Assembly: GCF_003014735.1 (NCBI RefSeq)
Contig: NZ_PYAX01000019.1
Location: 62,001 to 126,000, forward strand
Length of the DNA: 64,000 nucleotides
Reading direction: 5' to 3'
Origin: Saccharothrix carnea
GTDB taxonomy: Bacteria > Actinomycetota > Actinomycetes > Mycobacteriales > Pseudonocardiaceae
Each line of letters begins with the position of its first letter. Position 1 is the stretch's first letter. Shown piece by piece: positions 34,709 to 44,017 of the stretch. Position numbers and translations under genes: made by a program. The notes beneath the pieces are model-generated. The model searched no databases and was not told the DNA's origin. It was given only the letters and a program-made list of their open reading frames with translations.

Positions 34709-34993
34709 TCACTTCCTGGCGCGTTCGGAGAGCATAGACCGCAACTCGCTCTCGCCGAGCCCTCCCCAGATGCCGAACGTCTCGTGCACTTCCAGCGCGT
34801 GTTCGCGGCACTGCCGCATGACCGGGCACCGCTGGCAGATGGCCTTGGCCATCGCCTCCCGCCGCTCACGGGCCGCGCCGCGCTCGTTGGGCGTGTGGAA
34901 GAAGTAGGTGCTGTCCATGCCGCGGCACAGACCGGACAGCTGCCAGTCCCAGGACTCGGTGACCGGGATGGGCAGGCGGGAGAGCTCGGGCAT
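34709..34993 (-). CDS. WhiB-like (Wbl) iron-sulfur protein
   Basis: 94 residues with the four Fe-S cluster cysteines (C23, C53, C56, C62, the middle pair as CQRCPVMRQC), the GIWGG turn, and a basic C-terminal tail for DNA contact. Wbl proteins bind sigma-A and act as redox- or NO-responsive transcription factors. Located 13 bp upstream of litR on the same strand, so regulator and Wbl protein are probably co-transcribed from the promoter at 35033-35061. Confidence 0.93.
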   Translation of the reverse strand: MPELSRLPIPVTESWDWQLSGLCRGMDSTYFFHTPNERGAARERREAMAKAICQRCPVMRQCREHALEVHETFGIWGGLGESELRSMLSERARK

Positions 34994-35032
34994 GGCGCAC
35001 GTCCTCGGCGAGTCGGAGCGGTGACGGACTCC

Positions 35033-35061
35033 ACCTTAAAATCGACTCAGAACCGATGCAA
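35033..35061 (-). promoter_or_regulatory. Predicted promoter of the wbl-litR unit
   Basis: Reading leftwards: TTGCAT (35061-35056), a 17-nt spacer, TAAGGT (35038-35033). Fits a housekeeping-sigma promoter, in a locally AT-rich patch about 40 bp upstream of the wbl start. Confidence 0.55.
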
Positions 35062-35072
35062 GTTGACCTGCC

Positions 35073-36035
35073 TCAACCGGGGAACGTGCCCTTCGACCGG
35101 AGCGCGTACCGGCGCTCGGCGTAGGCCAGGTCGTCGCGCCAGAGCCGGGCGGCGGCCTGGCGCATGATCGGCCGGATCGCCGGGGCCAGTCGCCTGACCA
35201 GCGCGAACCCCCGCCGGTCGGACTGCGCGATGGTGGCCTCGACCACCGCGGTCCGCCCGTTGTCCAGCGGTGTGGCGTGCGTCTCGACCACGCTGCCCTC
35301 CCCCTCGCCGGACACGATGCGCATCACCACCGTCCGCGGCTCGGGACACGCGAACTCGGCGGTGACCGGCACGCCGAACCGACCGGCCACCCGGAACGTC
35401 ACCTCCACCAGGAAGCGGTCCCGCTCCTCGGTGGGCGTCTCCAGCACGCGCAGGTTCGCGAACGAGTACGGGTGGAACCACGCGCCGTGCCAGGGGTCGA
35501 GCCGGTTGGCGACCACGTCCTCGGGTTCGCACCGGCCGATCAGCGTCGCGACCGCGTCGAGCGATCCGGCGGGCGGGCGCCGGGGCACCACCGGCGCGGG
35601 CAGCGGCTCCTCACCGCCCACGTCGTCCAGGCGCACCCACACGAGCACGCCGTCGTCGTGCGCGGGCAACGGGCTCCACCCGCCGAACCGCTCACCGCCC
35701 AGCGCGAGCCCGTGCCAGCGGCAGACCAGCTTCCCCTCGGAGACCGCGCCGTCGCACAACGGCGCGCCCAGATGGGGACAGGAGCCGGGGCCCGCTTCGA
35801 GCTCGTCACCCCGCCCGCGCCACAGCACCAGCTCGCGACCGGCGACCGTGCGGCCGAACGGCCTGCCGCGCACCACGTCGCGGCTCGCACCGACCACGAA
35901 CCAGTTGCCGGACGGCCGGGCGGTGGCGCGTTTCAGCGCCGCCTCGATGAGCGCGGGCTTCGCGTCCCGCCACGTCGGTTCCTGCTGGGACCACGGCGGG
36001 CTGGTGAACGTCCGCAGCGGCAGGCGGTTCGGCAT
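35073..36035 (-). CDS. Rieske [2Fe-2S] protein with DUF5914-type C-terminus
   Basis: 320 residues. The Rieske domain (about 40-135) has both ligand boxes, CPHLGAP and CRWHGL. The C-terminal 170 residues form the DUF5914/START-like domain found specifically in actinobacterial carotenoid clusters. By analogy to Rieske oxygenases it may hydroxylate or oxidise the carotenoid ring, but no mononuclear-iron triad was verified. It follows crtB with a 15-bp gap, in the same operon. Confidence 0.85.
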   Translation of the reverse strand: MPNRLPLRTFTSPPWSQQEPTWRDAKPALIEAALKRATARPSGNWFVVGASRDVVRGRPFGRTVAGRELVLWRGRGDELEAGPGSCPHLGAPLCDGAVSEGKLVCRWHGLALGGERFGGWSPLPAHDDGVLVWVRLDDVGGEEPLPAPVVPRRPPAGSLDAVATLIGRCEPEDVVANRLDPWHGAWFHPYSFANLRVLETPTEERDRFLVEVTFRVAGRFGVPVTAEFACPEPRTVVMRIVSGEGEGSVVETHATPLDNGRTAVVEATIAQSDRRGFALVRRLAPAIRPIMRQAAARLWRDDLAYAERRYALRSKGTFPG

Positions 36036-36050
36036 GTCTCTCCTTCGTGC

Positions 36051-36977
36051 TCAGGCCGTGCGGGCGAGCACGGCCCTGGCGAACGCGGGCAGCGCGACGG
36101 CCAGCCGCCTGCCGTTCGACACCGCGACGCGCCGGGACAGCACGTCGCAGCCCGCTTCCTCGACCAGGTCGAGGATCCGGCCGTAGAGCCGGTACGCGGT
36201 GGCGACGCACGGCCGCGACCGCGGCGCCAGCATCGCGATGCCCGGCCGGGCCTGCGCGTACGCGCGGCGGGCATGCCCGACCTGGTCGCGCAGCGCCGCC
36301 CGGACCCGGTCGTCGGCCCGACCCGCGGCACGCGCCCACACCAGCCGGTCGCGGTCCACATCGAACTCCGCGAGCTCGTCGGCGGGCAGGTACACCCGGC
36401 CTCGGTCGAGGTCCTCGCCCACGTCCCGGATGAAGTTGGTGAGCTGAAAGGCGATGCCGAGCGCGGCGGCGGCCGGTTCCGCCTCCTCCGCCGGCACGAC
36501 GGTCCCGAGCACCGGGAGCACCTGCAAGCCGATCACAGCCGCCGAACCGTGCACGTACCGCAGCAGCTCGGCGCGCGTCGCGTAGTCCGTGACGGTCAGG
36601 TCCATCCGCATCGAGGCCATGAAGTCGCGGAAGTGGACGTCGGGGATGTCGTACCGGCGCGCGGTGTCCAGCAGCGCGGTCAGGACGGGGTCGGAGGTGG
36701 TGCGCCGGTCCAGTGCGGACGCGAGGGCGACCTCGACCGCCGCCAGCCGTTCCGCCTTCCGCACCGGATCGCCGTGCACGTCGTCCACGATGTCGTCGAC
36801 CCACCGGGCGAACCCGTACAGCGCGTGCACCGCGGGCCGTTGCTCCGGGCTGAGCATCCTCGTCGCGAGGAAGTACGTGCGTCCGTGTTCGGCGTTGAGC
36901 GCGCGGCACCGTCGATACGCCTCGCGCAGCAGCTGCCCGGTGATGCCTGCGGCGTCCAACTCCCGGTCTGCGGACAT
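36051..36977 (-). CDS. crtB: Phytoene synthase
   Basis: 308 residues from ATG 36977. Both Asp-rich substrate motifs are present: YGFARWVDDIVDD and QLTNFIRDVGEDLDRGRVYLP. The enzyme condenses two geranylgeranyl diphosphates to phytoene. Divergent from crtE across 150 bp, so both halves of the pathway can be controlled from one region. First gene of the leftward crtB-Rieske unit. Confidence 0.95.
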   Translation of the reverse strand: MSADRELDAAGITGQLLREAYRRCRALNAEHGRTYFLATRMLSPEQRPAVHALYGFARWVDDIVDDVHGDPVRKAERLAAVEVALASALDRRTTSDPVLTALLDTARRYDIPDVHFRDFMASMRMDLTVTDYATRAELLRYVHGSAAVIGLQVLPVLGTVVPAEEAEPAAAALGIAFQLTNFIRDVGEDLDRGRVYLPADELAEFDVDRDRLVWARAAGRADDRVRAALRDQVGHARRAYAQARPGIAMLAPRSRPCVATAYRLYGRILDLVEEAGCDVLSRRVAVSNGRRLAVALPAFARAVLARTA

Positions 36978-37127
36978 CTCGTGGGTGATCCCTTCCGGCG
37001 CCGGCTGTGCACCCACGCTAAGTCGGCCCGCCGGGCTCCGCACAACCAACGCGCTCGTCATGCACGGCGCGGGCGGCGCTGCTTAGCTCGATCCACCGCA
37101 AGTCCGACGACACGCGAGGGGGCGACG

Positions 37128-38234
37128 ATGTCGCTGTTGGCCGGCACGGACACCCGCACGCCCGCTCCGCAGGCGACGGAGGAGTTCGCGGCCCGGTTCG
37201 GCGTCGCGCTGGACGACTTCTTCCGCACCCGCCCGGACGTCGACGCCGCCCGGGAGCTCGCCGGGGAGGTGCGCGCGCTGGTCCTGGCCGGCGGCAAGCG
37301 GATGCGGCCCGCGTTCGCGTGGTGGGGCTGGCGCGCGGCGGGTGGCGAGGCGTGCGGAGACGCGGCGGAGGCCACCGTGCGGGCGCTGGTCTCGTTGGAA
37401 CTGCTGCAGTGCTGCGCGCTGGTGCACGACGACGTGATGGACCGCTCGGCGACCCGGCGCGGCAGACCCGCCGTGCACGAGGCGTTCGCCGCGCGGCACC
37501 GGCGGCACCGGTGGTCGGGCAGCGCGCGCCACCACGGCGACTGCGCCGCGATCCTGGTCGGCGACCTCGCCCTGGCGTGGGCCGACGACGCGCTCGTCAC
37601 GGCCGGGTTGCCCGCCGCGGCGCTGCGGCGCGCGTGGCGGCCGTGGCAGGAGATGCGGACGGAGATGATGGCCGGTCAGCACCTCGACCTGCTCGCGACG
37701 GCACGCCGCGAGGGGTCGCTGGAAGCCGCGTTGCGCGTCGCGTCGCTGAAGACCGCCGCGTACACCGTCGAACGCCCGCTGCACCTGGGCGCCGCGCTCG
37801 CCGACGCGCCGGCCGACCTGATCGGGTGCCTGCGCGAGTTCGGCCGTGACATCGGAGTGGCGTTCCAGCTCCGCGACGACCTGATCGGCGTGTTCGGCGA
37901 CGGCGCGGTGACGGGCAAGCCGGTCGGAGAGGACCTGCGCGAGGGCAAGCGCACCCCGTTGATGGCGATCGCGGTCGCCCGGGCCACCGCGGCGGGCGAC
38001 CACGCCGCGCGGCGGACGCTGCTGCGCTGCCTCACCGGCGTGCCGATCACGGACGAGACCGTGGCCGCCGTGCGGGCGCTGCTGGTCGACCTCGGCGCGG
38101 TCGAGGCCGTCGAGCGGCTCATCGACACACTGACCGCGAGCGGGCTCGCCGCACTGGACCGCGCGGCCGTCGACGAGGTCGCCCGCACGCACCTGAAGCG
38201 GTTGGCGGCCCGGGCCGTCCACCGCCGCGACTGA
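37128..38234 (+). CDS. crtE: Geranylgeranyl diphosphate synthase
   Basis: 368 residues from an ATG with GAGGGGG upstream. First Asp-rich motif in LVHDDVMDRSATRRG and second in FQLRDDLIGVFGD, plus GGKRMRP. It makes the C20 precursor from isopentenyl and farnesyl/dimethylallyl diphosphates. A 20-residue basic insert (RHRRHRWSGSARHH) follows the first motif, as in other actinobacterial CrtE proteins. crtI starts 14 bp downstream. Confidence 0.94.
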   Translation: MSLLAGTDTRTPAPQATEEFAARFGVALDDFFRTRPDVDAARELAGEVRALVLAGGKRMRPAFAWWGWRAAGGEACGDAAEATVRALVSLELLQCCALVHDDVMDRSATRRGRPAVHEAFAARHRRHRWSGSARHHGDCAAILVGDLALAWADDALVTAGLPAAALRRAWRPWQEMRTEMMAGQHLDLLATARREGSLEAALRVASLKTAAYTVERPLHLGAALADAPADLIGCLREFGRDIGVAFQLRDDLIGVFGDGAVTGKPVGEDLREGKRTPLMAIAVARATAAGDHAARRTLLRCLTGVPITDETVAAVRALLVDLGAVEAVERLIDTLTASGLAALDRAAVDEVARTHLKRLAARAVHRRD

Positions 38235-38247
38235 CGAGGGGAACACC

Positions 38248-39714
38248 GTGGCGCGCGTCGTGAAGGGCCGAACCGACTCGGTCGTCGTGGTCGGTGCGGG
38301 CTTGGCCGGGCTGTCCGCCGCGCTGCACCTGCGCGGGGCCGGGCACGAGGTGACGGTGCTGGAGCAGCGGGCGCACCCCGGCGGCCTGGCGGGCAGGCTC
38401 GACGTCGCCGGGCACCTCGTCGACACCGGACCGACCGTGCTCACCATGCCGGAACTGCTGGAGGACGCGTTCGCGGCGGTGGGTGCGCGGCTCGCCGACC
38501 ACCTGGACCTCGTGCCGCTGCACCCGGCCTACCGCGCCGAGTTCGCCGACGGCAGCGGGCTCGACGTGCACACCGACGCCGCCGCGATGCGGCAGGAGGT
38601 GGCCGAGTTCGCGGGCCGCCGGGAAGCCGAGGGCTACCTCGCGCTGCGCGCCTGGCTGACCCGGCTGCACGAGGTCGAGCGCGACCGGTTCCTCGGCGCG
38701 AGCTTCGACTCGCCGCTGGACCTGCTGGGCCGCGACCTCGTCACCCTCGCGCGGCTCGGCGGCTTCGGCTCGCTGGCGCGGGCGGTCGGCCGGTTCCTGC
38801 GCGACGACCGGCTGCGGCGGGTGTTCACCTTCCAGGCCCTGTACGCCGGGGTGGCGCCCGCCGACGCGCTCGCCGCCTACGCCGTGATCGCCTACATGGA
38901 CACCGTCGCCGGGGTGTGGTTCCCGCGCGGCGGCATGCGTGCCGTGCCCCGGGCGCTCGCCGACGCCGCGACCGCCGCGGGCGTGCGGTTCCACTACGAC
39001 ATCGAGGTAGTCGGGCTGGAACGCGCAGGCTCGCGGGTGACCGCCGTCCGCACCGCGACCGACCGCTTCCCGTGCGACGCGGTCGTGCTCGCCACGGGTC
39101 CGGCGGGGAGCACCCGACTGCTCGGCGGCGCGCCGCGTCGACCACGTCCGCTGCGGTGGTCGCCGTCCGCCGTGGTGGTGCACCTCAGCGCCCCACGCGT
39201 GGTGGCCGGGCTGGGCCACCACACCATCTCGTTCGGCTCGGCGTGGGAGGGCACGTTCGACGAGATCATCCGCCGGGGCAGGCTGATGAGCGACCCGTCC
39301 CTGCTGCTCACCACCCCGACCCTCACCGATCCCGGGCTCGCGCCCCCGGGACGGCACCTGCAGTACGCGCTGGCGCCGTGCCCGAACCTGGACGTGGCGC
39401 CAATCCGGTGGGACCGGGTCGGCCCGCGGTACGCCGAGGAGATCGTCGGTGAGCTGGTCTGCCGGAAGCTGCTCGACCCGGGCGTCGACGTGCTGGCCGT
39501 CGTCACGCCCGACGACTGGGCCGCCGCGGGCCAGGCGGCGGGCACCCCGTTCTCGGCGGCGCACACGTTCACCCAGACCGGCCCGTTCCGGCCGCGCAAC
39601 CTGCCGTTCCGCGAGGGCAACGTCGTGCTCGCGGGCAGCGGCACCACGCCCGGCGTGGGCATCCCGCCCGTGCTCGTCTCCGGCAGGCTCGCCGCCGAAC
39701 GGCTGCGGCGCTGA
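38248..39714 (+). CDS. crtI: Phytoene desaturase
   Basis: 488 residues from a GTG start. N-terminal dinucleotide fold VVVVGAGLAGLSAALHLRGAGHEVTVLE (split by the usual Gly spacing), substrate-region GPTVLTMPELLEDAF, and the C-terminal carotenoid dehydrogenase signature NVVLAGSGTTPGVGIPPVLVSG. It introduces four double bonds into phytoene to give lycopene for CrtYe/Yf and CrtU. Last gene of the crtE-crtI operon. Confidence 0.95.
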   Translation: MARVVKGRTDSVVVVGAGLAGLSAALHLRGAGHEVTVLEQRAHPGGLAGRLDVAGHLVDTGPTVLTMPELLEDAFAAVGARLADHLDLVPLHPAYRAEFADGSGLDVHTDAAAMRQEVAEFAGRREAEGYLALRAWLTRLHEVERDRFLGASFDSPLDLLGRDLVTLARLGGFGSLARAVGRFLRDDRLRRVFTFQALYAGVAPADALAAYAVIAYMDTVAGVWFPRGGMRAVPRALADAATAAGVRFHYDIEVVGLERAGSRVTAVRTATDRFPCDAVVLATGPAGSTRLLGGAPRRPRPLRWSPSAVVVHLSAPRVVAGLGHHTISFGSAWEGTFDEIIRRGRLMSDPSLLLTTPTLTDPGLAPPGRHLQYALAPCPNLDVAPIRWDRVGPRYAEEIVGELVCRKLLDPGVDVLAVVTPDDWAAAGQAAGTPFSAAHTFTQTGPFRPRNLPFREGNVVLAGSGTTPGVGIPPVLVSGRLAAERLRR

Positions 39715-40030
39715 TGGCCCGTCATCGAGGGGTCGTGGCCCCGCCTCGACCCACTGCCGCCCGGCCGCGACTCGTCGGTCGGTTCGGGTACCGCGCCGCC
39801 GCACGCCGGTCGGGGCGCGGATCACGCCACGTGCCACCGGCGGGACGACCGGTGGCACTTGTCAGCCCTCTCACCAGGCGTGACGCCGCGTGCGGGCCGC
39901 CGTGGTTGTGGAACCGCGGTGAGCGTCGTAACGTTGAGGTGTCCAGCCGCCACGATCAGCTGCGCGGAACGACGATTCGGGTTGAGCAGAAGCTCGGTTG
40001 TTGGTTCTCGTACCAACCGAGGAGTGCCCT
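39715..40030. other. Intergenic region between crtI and the STAS gene
   Basis: 316 bp without a convincing gene. The right half is less GC-rich and includes the STAS-gene leader with the short inverted repeat TTGGT-N6-ACCAA (about 40001-40016) just before its AGGAG ribosome-binding site. No clear terminator for crtI was found. Confidence 0.5.
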
Positions 40031-40435
40031 GTGGGCGACACCCGCACCGATACCCCCGCGACCACCACCCGCGTCCACCACCACGACGACGTCGCCGTGG
40101 TCGAGGTCGTCGGCGAGATCGACATGGCCTGCGAGACGCCGGTCCGCACCGCGCTCGTCACCCAGCTGGACCAGCGGCCCGCCGGGCTGGTGGTGGACCT
40201 GACCGAGGTCGACTTCTTCGGCTCGGCCGGTATCCAGCTGCTGGTGGAGGCCATCGAACGGGCAGAGCGCCGCGGTGTCGCGCTGGCCGTCGCCACCGAC
40301 CGCCGGGCCGTGCTGCGTCCCCTGGAGATCACCCTCGTGCGCGAGGTCGTGGACGTCCACCCGACGCTGGCCGACGCGATCGCTGCGGTGCGGGCGGACG
40401 ACCTGCCCCAGAGACGACGCGTGGCGCACCAGTGA
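40031..40435 (+). CDS. STAS-domain anti-sigma factor antagonist
   Basis: 134 residues from a GTG with AGGAG 6 nt upstream. STAS fold with VVEVVGEIDMACETPV and the phosphorylatable-Ser region DLTEVDFFGSAGIQLL. Such antagonists release sigma factors from anti-sigma kinases when dephosphorylated; the PP2C phosphatase 0.5 kb away is a natural candidate partner. No anti-sigma kinase gene is nearby. Confidence 0.9.
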   Translation: MGDTRTDTPATTTRVHHHDDVAVVEVVGEIDMACETPVRTALVTQLDQRPAGLVVDLTEVDFFGSAGIQLLVEAIERAERRGVALAVATDRRAVLRPLEITLVREVVDVHPTLADAIAAVRADDLPQRRRVAHQ

Positions 40436-40499
40436 GCCACCGGCACGGTGAAGACCCGGCACCCCGCAGCGGCGCCGGGACTCCACGTACCACCGCGGC

Positions 40500-40883
40500 T
40501 CAGCTGTCATCCGCCGCCTGACCACGCCGTTCGGCCTCGCTGCGGATCTCCGCTCCCGGTTGGTCGTCGGCGTCACGGCTGATGACACCCTCGCCCGGGT
40601 CGACCGGTTCGCCGGCCGGCCGGTCCACCGACACCTCGGGCTGCTCCTCGGCGAGCCGGTCCGCCAGCGGCCGGGGATGGGACTCCTCCCACGGCGTCAT
40701 GCCGTACTTCGTGACCCCGGACCACCCCTCCGGCGGGTCCATCCCGGACTCCAGCGGGTCCTTCCTGATCCGGTCCTCGTCCAGGTCCTCGGCGCTGTTC
40801 AGGCCCGCCGGATCGGTCTCGACCGCGTCGGGCGACCCGGTGGCCTGCGGTTCCGCGTACGAGTTCAGGTCCTCCGTGCTCAT
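40500..40883 (-). CDS. DUF5709-like acidic protein
   Basis: 127 residues, strongly acidic and hydrophilic, without TM helices. The segment SAEDLDEDRIRKDPLESGMDPPEGW followed by TPWEESHPRPLADRLAEEQPEV (in shortened form) matches the actinobacterial DUF5709 pattern. Often seen near stress-response genes; biochemical role unknown. Transcribed toward, but not with, the STAS gene. Confidence 0.75.
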   Translation of the reverse strand: MSTEDLNSYAEPQATGSPDAVETDPAGLNSAEDLDEDRIRKDPLESGMDPPEGWSGVTKYGMTPWEESHPRPLADRLAEEQPEVSVDRPAGEPVDPGEGVISRDADDQPGAEIRSEAERRGQAADDS

Positions 40884-40929
40884 ACCGGACGTGTACCCGT
40901 TCCGGCCGGCCGCAATCGGCCCCGCACGA

Positions 40930-43281
40930 TCAGGCCGTGATCGTCGCGGCCACGATGCACGTGTCGTCCAACGGGGTCGCGGGCACCAGGCGCGAGGTCA
41001 GCGCCTCGGGCATCTCCTCCGGGTCGAGGTCCGCGATGAACCCCCGGATCTCGTCCATCAGGCGTTCCAGGTCGTCACCGCGGGCGCCCGCGGACGGACG
41101 GCGCTCGATCAGGCCATCGGTGAACATCAGCACCGTGTCACCGGGCGCCAGCAGCATCCGCGCCGTCGCGTACACCGCTCCCCGCACGGCACCGAGGATC
41201 GGGCCGTCCGGACGGTCCAGCCGGTGCACTTCGTGCGACCGAAGCAGCAGCGGCGCGGGGTGGCCCGCCTGTGCCCACGACAGCCGGCGGGTGGTCGGCT
41301 CGAACCTGCCGACGATCGCCGAGGCCAGCGTCACTCCCCCACCGCCGGTCAGCATGCGGTTGAGCACGTCGAGGACACCGGCCGGGTCGGGGTTGGTCAG
41401 CGCGGCACCGGTGGCCGCGTACCTCAGCTTCGCCATCGCCGCCGCGGTCGCCAGGCCGTGACCGGCGACGTCACCGATGGCCAGCAGCGTGCTGCCGTCG
41501 TCGATCGGGAACGCGTGGTACCAGTCGCCGCCGACCTCCGCCCACTGCTCGGCCGCGAGGTAGCGCACGGCGACCTTCATCCCCGGCAGGTCGAGCGGAC
41601 GGCTCGGCAGCGGCAGCACGGCGGAGCGCAGGTGGTCCGCCACCTGGTGCTCCTGCGCGAACTGCTCGCTGAGGTCGAACACCCGCTTCTCCGCCCGCCG
41701 CATCGCGGTCACGTCCTGCAGCACCACGTCCAGCCGCACGGGACGGCCCTCGACGTCCAGCACCGGTTCGCCGATGAACCGGCCGCACCTGATCTGGTCG
41801 CCCGCCATCAGGCGCAGCTCGGAGTCGGCGCCCTCGCCCCGTTCCAGCATCCGCCGCACGGCGTTCTGCAGGATCGGCAGGTCCTCGCGGAGGACGGACG
41901 CGCGGATCTCGTCCAGCGACATGGGTCCCAGCGCCGGGTCGCGGTCGAAGATGACGTAGAGCTGGTCGGACCAGTCGATCTCGTTGGTCACCAGGTTCCA
42001 CTCGCCCCAGCCGATGTTGCCCAGGCGCTGGACGCTGCGCAGCCGTTCGAGCTGCAACGGGTCCTCGTGCTCGTGCCAGGCCAGGATCAGTCCGTCGCCG
42101 AACTTGCCGATGGTCAACGTGTAGCGGCCGTGCTGCGGCAGGCCGGGCGTGTTCTCCTCGTAGTCGAAGATGCTGACCACCTCCCGGACCCCGGTGCGCA
42201 GGACGCGGTGGTAGGCGTCCCACAGCTCGGTGCCCGCGACGGTCGGGTAGCTGGTGAGGACGGTCCGCCCGACCAGCTGCTGGTACCGGCGGCCGGAGAA
42301 GTCCGTGGCGTCGGGGCTGGCCGCCTCGAACCGGAAGTCGACCACCTCCCCGTCCGCGCCGTGCACCGCGCCCAGCAGCGCCACCGAGCCGGGCAGCACG
42401 TCCAGCAGGTGCTGCACCCAGAGCGTCCAGTTGCGGCCCTGCCTGGCGGCTTCCGCGCTCACCAGCGCCAAGAGCGTGGACCCCGCGGCCCGGACCAGCA
42501 CCTCCAGCTCCCACCGCTCCTCGGCCGAGAAGTCGTGGTCCACCGACCACAACAGCCCGATGACACCGGCGACGCGCGTCTGGTCCTGGAACGGCAGCCA
42601 CGCGCGCGACCTCCACACCGTGGCCGGTTCACCGATCAGGACGTACCGCCGACGAGCGTCCTCCAGGTCCGGCAACCACTGCGGCAGGCCGCTGAGGACC
42701 GAGGCGAGCGCGCCCGTCTCGAGCCGCAACGGCACGCGCTCCCATTCCAGCCGCACCTTGGCGGGCACGTTCGCGACGGCTTCCAACCGCAGCCCGCCAT
42801 CGGGTTCGAGCAGGTAGACGAGCACGCCGTCGCAGCCGACGTGCTCGCGGACGAGGTCGGCCAGGTCCTCGGGGTCGGCCGCGGTGCCGATCGCCGCGAG
42901 CGCCACCGGCTGCGGCGTGCGTTCGCGCAGGGGCGCCGGCGAGGGTTTCGGGATGTCGACCTGCCGCAGGGACCGGTCCGGGACGAAGAGGGCGTCGGTG
43001 GGCTCGGTGGGCGAGTCGGACGGCGGCCCGGGCGGCGCCGGCACGCCGAGCACCCCCGCCGCGATGACGGCCAGGTCGCTGCCCGTCGCCTGGGCGAGCC
43101 GGACCATGTCCTCGAACGCCTCGTCGGGACGGCAGGAGAGCCGCTCGGCCAGCACGCCCTTCGCCTGCTCGACCACCGCCTGCCTGCGGGCAGCCGCCCT
43201 CAGCCGGTCGATCTCGTCACGCTGGCGTGCGACAAGATCGGCCAGCGCCGAACCGGTCGGATCCCGCTGGACTGCCATCAC
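40930..43281 (-). CDS. ANTAR-GAF-PAS-PP2C serine phosphatase
   Basis: 783 residues. An N-terminal ANTAR-type helical domain (about 15-75, RRQAVVEQAKGVLAERLSC) is followed by a GAF domain (about 125-275), a double PAS region (about 285-540) and a SpoIIE/PP2C catalytic domain (about 560-780) with metal-binding Asp in EVGGDWYHAF, AIGDVAGHG and LMFTDGLIERR, and final DDTCIV. RsbU/RsbP-like phosphatases reactivate STAS antagonists. ANTAR domains bind RNA hairpins, so this protein may couple sensing to both phosphorylation and antitermination. Confidence 0.88.
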   Translation of the reverse strand: MMAVQRDPTGSALADLVARQRDEIDRLRAAARRQAVVEQAKGVLAERLSCRPDEAFEDMVRLAQATGSDLAVIAAGVLGVPAPPGPPSDSPTEPTDALFVPDRSLRQVDIPKPSPAPLRERTPQPVALAAIGTAADPEDLADLVREHVGCDGVLVYLLEPDGGLRLEAVANVPAKVRLEWERVPLRLETGALASVLSGLPQWLPDLEDARRRYVLIGEPATVWRSRAWLPFQDQTRVAGVIGLLWSVDHDFSAEERWELEVLVRAAGSTLLALVSAEAARQGRNWTLWVQHLLDVLPGSVALLGAVHGADGEVVDFRFEAASPDATDFSGRRYQQLVGRTVLTSYPTVAGTELWDAYHRVLRTGVREVVSIFDYEENTPGLPQHGRYTLTIGKFGDGLILAWHEHEDPLQLERLRSVQRLGNIGWGEWNLVTNEIDWSDQLYVIFDRDPALGPMSLDEIRASVLREDLPILQNAVRRMLERGEGADSELRLMAGDQIRCGRFIGEPVLDVEGRPVRLDVVLQDVTAMRRAEKRVFDLSEQFAQEHQVADHLRSAVLPLPSRPLDLPGMKVAVRYLAAEQWAEVGGDWYHAFPIDDGSTLLAIGDVAGHGLATAAAMAKLRYAATGAALTNPDPAGVLDVLNRMLTGGGGVTLASAIVGRFEPTTRRLSWAQAGHPAPLLLRSHEVHRLDRPDGPILGAVRGAVYATARMLLAPGDTVLMFTDGLIERRPSAGARGDDLERLMDEIRGFIADLDPEEMPEALTSRLVPATPLDDTCIVAATITA

Positions 43282-44017
43282 CCCCCAGCATCACCCGCCC
43301 GACCGCCCCGGGCCAGCCGAACCCACCCCGCCCCCACCCACGACCGCACTCCCGCCCGATTACCGTGCGTGCCCAGGCCTTGGCACAGTGCTGTGCCAGG
43401 GCTTGCGATCCGGTAACCGAGTTGAAATCCTTGGCCCGCACGTTTCGGCTCTGTGAACACCTGCTGGGGGTAGGTCCTGGTGACAGCCAAGCGGACGGGC
43501 GAAGCGGATGACACGGGCGGGTGCGCCCTGGGCCACCGGGCGTATCGCACCCGTTCCGGCAGACCGACGAGCCCGACCGGGCGGTGGTAGGGCACCCTTC
43601 GCGGCGCCGAACCGACGCACGTCCGGACCCGAACGGAAACCCGCCGACGGCGCGGTGAGCCAGGCATCGACGCTTGCGCCGAACCGACCGATCGCGGGTG
43701 ATTCGCGCGCGACGTGCACATCACCACGCCAATCGGCGGGTGCTGCGGTCCCGGTCGCACGCACGGCCCATTCGAATCGTCGAATGGCGCCCGGATCGGC
43801 ATTGACGAGGCTCAGGCAGGTTCGGCACGTCGTATACGCCGTCGCCGAGGTGGTGCTATAGATGTAGGTGAGTCCAAATCAGGCGGCTCGCTCCTTGCCG
43901 CAGTCGCCCCGGCTGTGTCGTTGACGACGAGTTGTGGAGTCATGGGAAAGGTAGGACCAATTCCGTGCACTCAGACGCGACAACCCGACCGCTCTTCCGA
44001 AACGCCCCGGAATTTGC
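43282..44017. other. 736-bp intergenic region upstream of the SARP gene
   Basis: No open frame here has coding composition on either strand. The region is less GC-rich than its surroundings, contains a 26-bp interrupted palindrome at 43377-43402 and a GTATAC / CTATAG-rich patch around 43830-43865 that could hold the SARP promoter. It separates divergent genes, so long 5' leaders or an unrecognised small RNA are possible. Confidence 0.5.
43377..43402. promoter_or_regulatory. Interrupted palindrome, operator-like
   Basis: Core TGGCACAG-TG-CTGTGCCA (43381-43398) with flanking GCC/GGC pairing extends the symmetry to 26 bp with one G-T mismatch pair. It lies about 100 bp upstream of the PP2C gene, between divergent regulators. 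Confidence 0.5.

Noticed and set aside
36978..37127. B12 riboswitch or clear light-promoter at the crtB-crtE divergon
   Set aside because: No B12-box or convincing -35/-10 pair could be identified by eye in the 150 bp.
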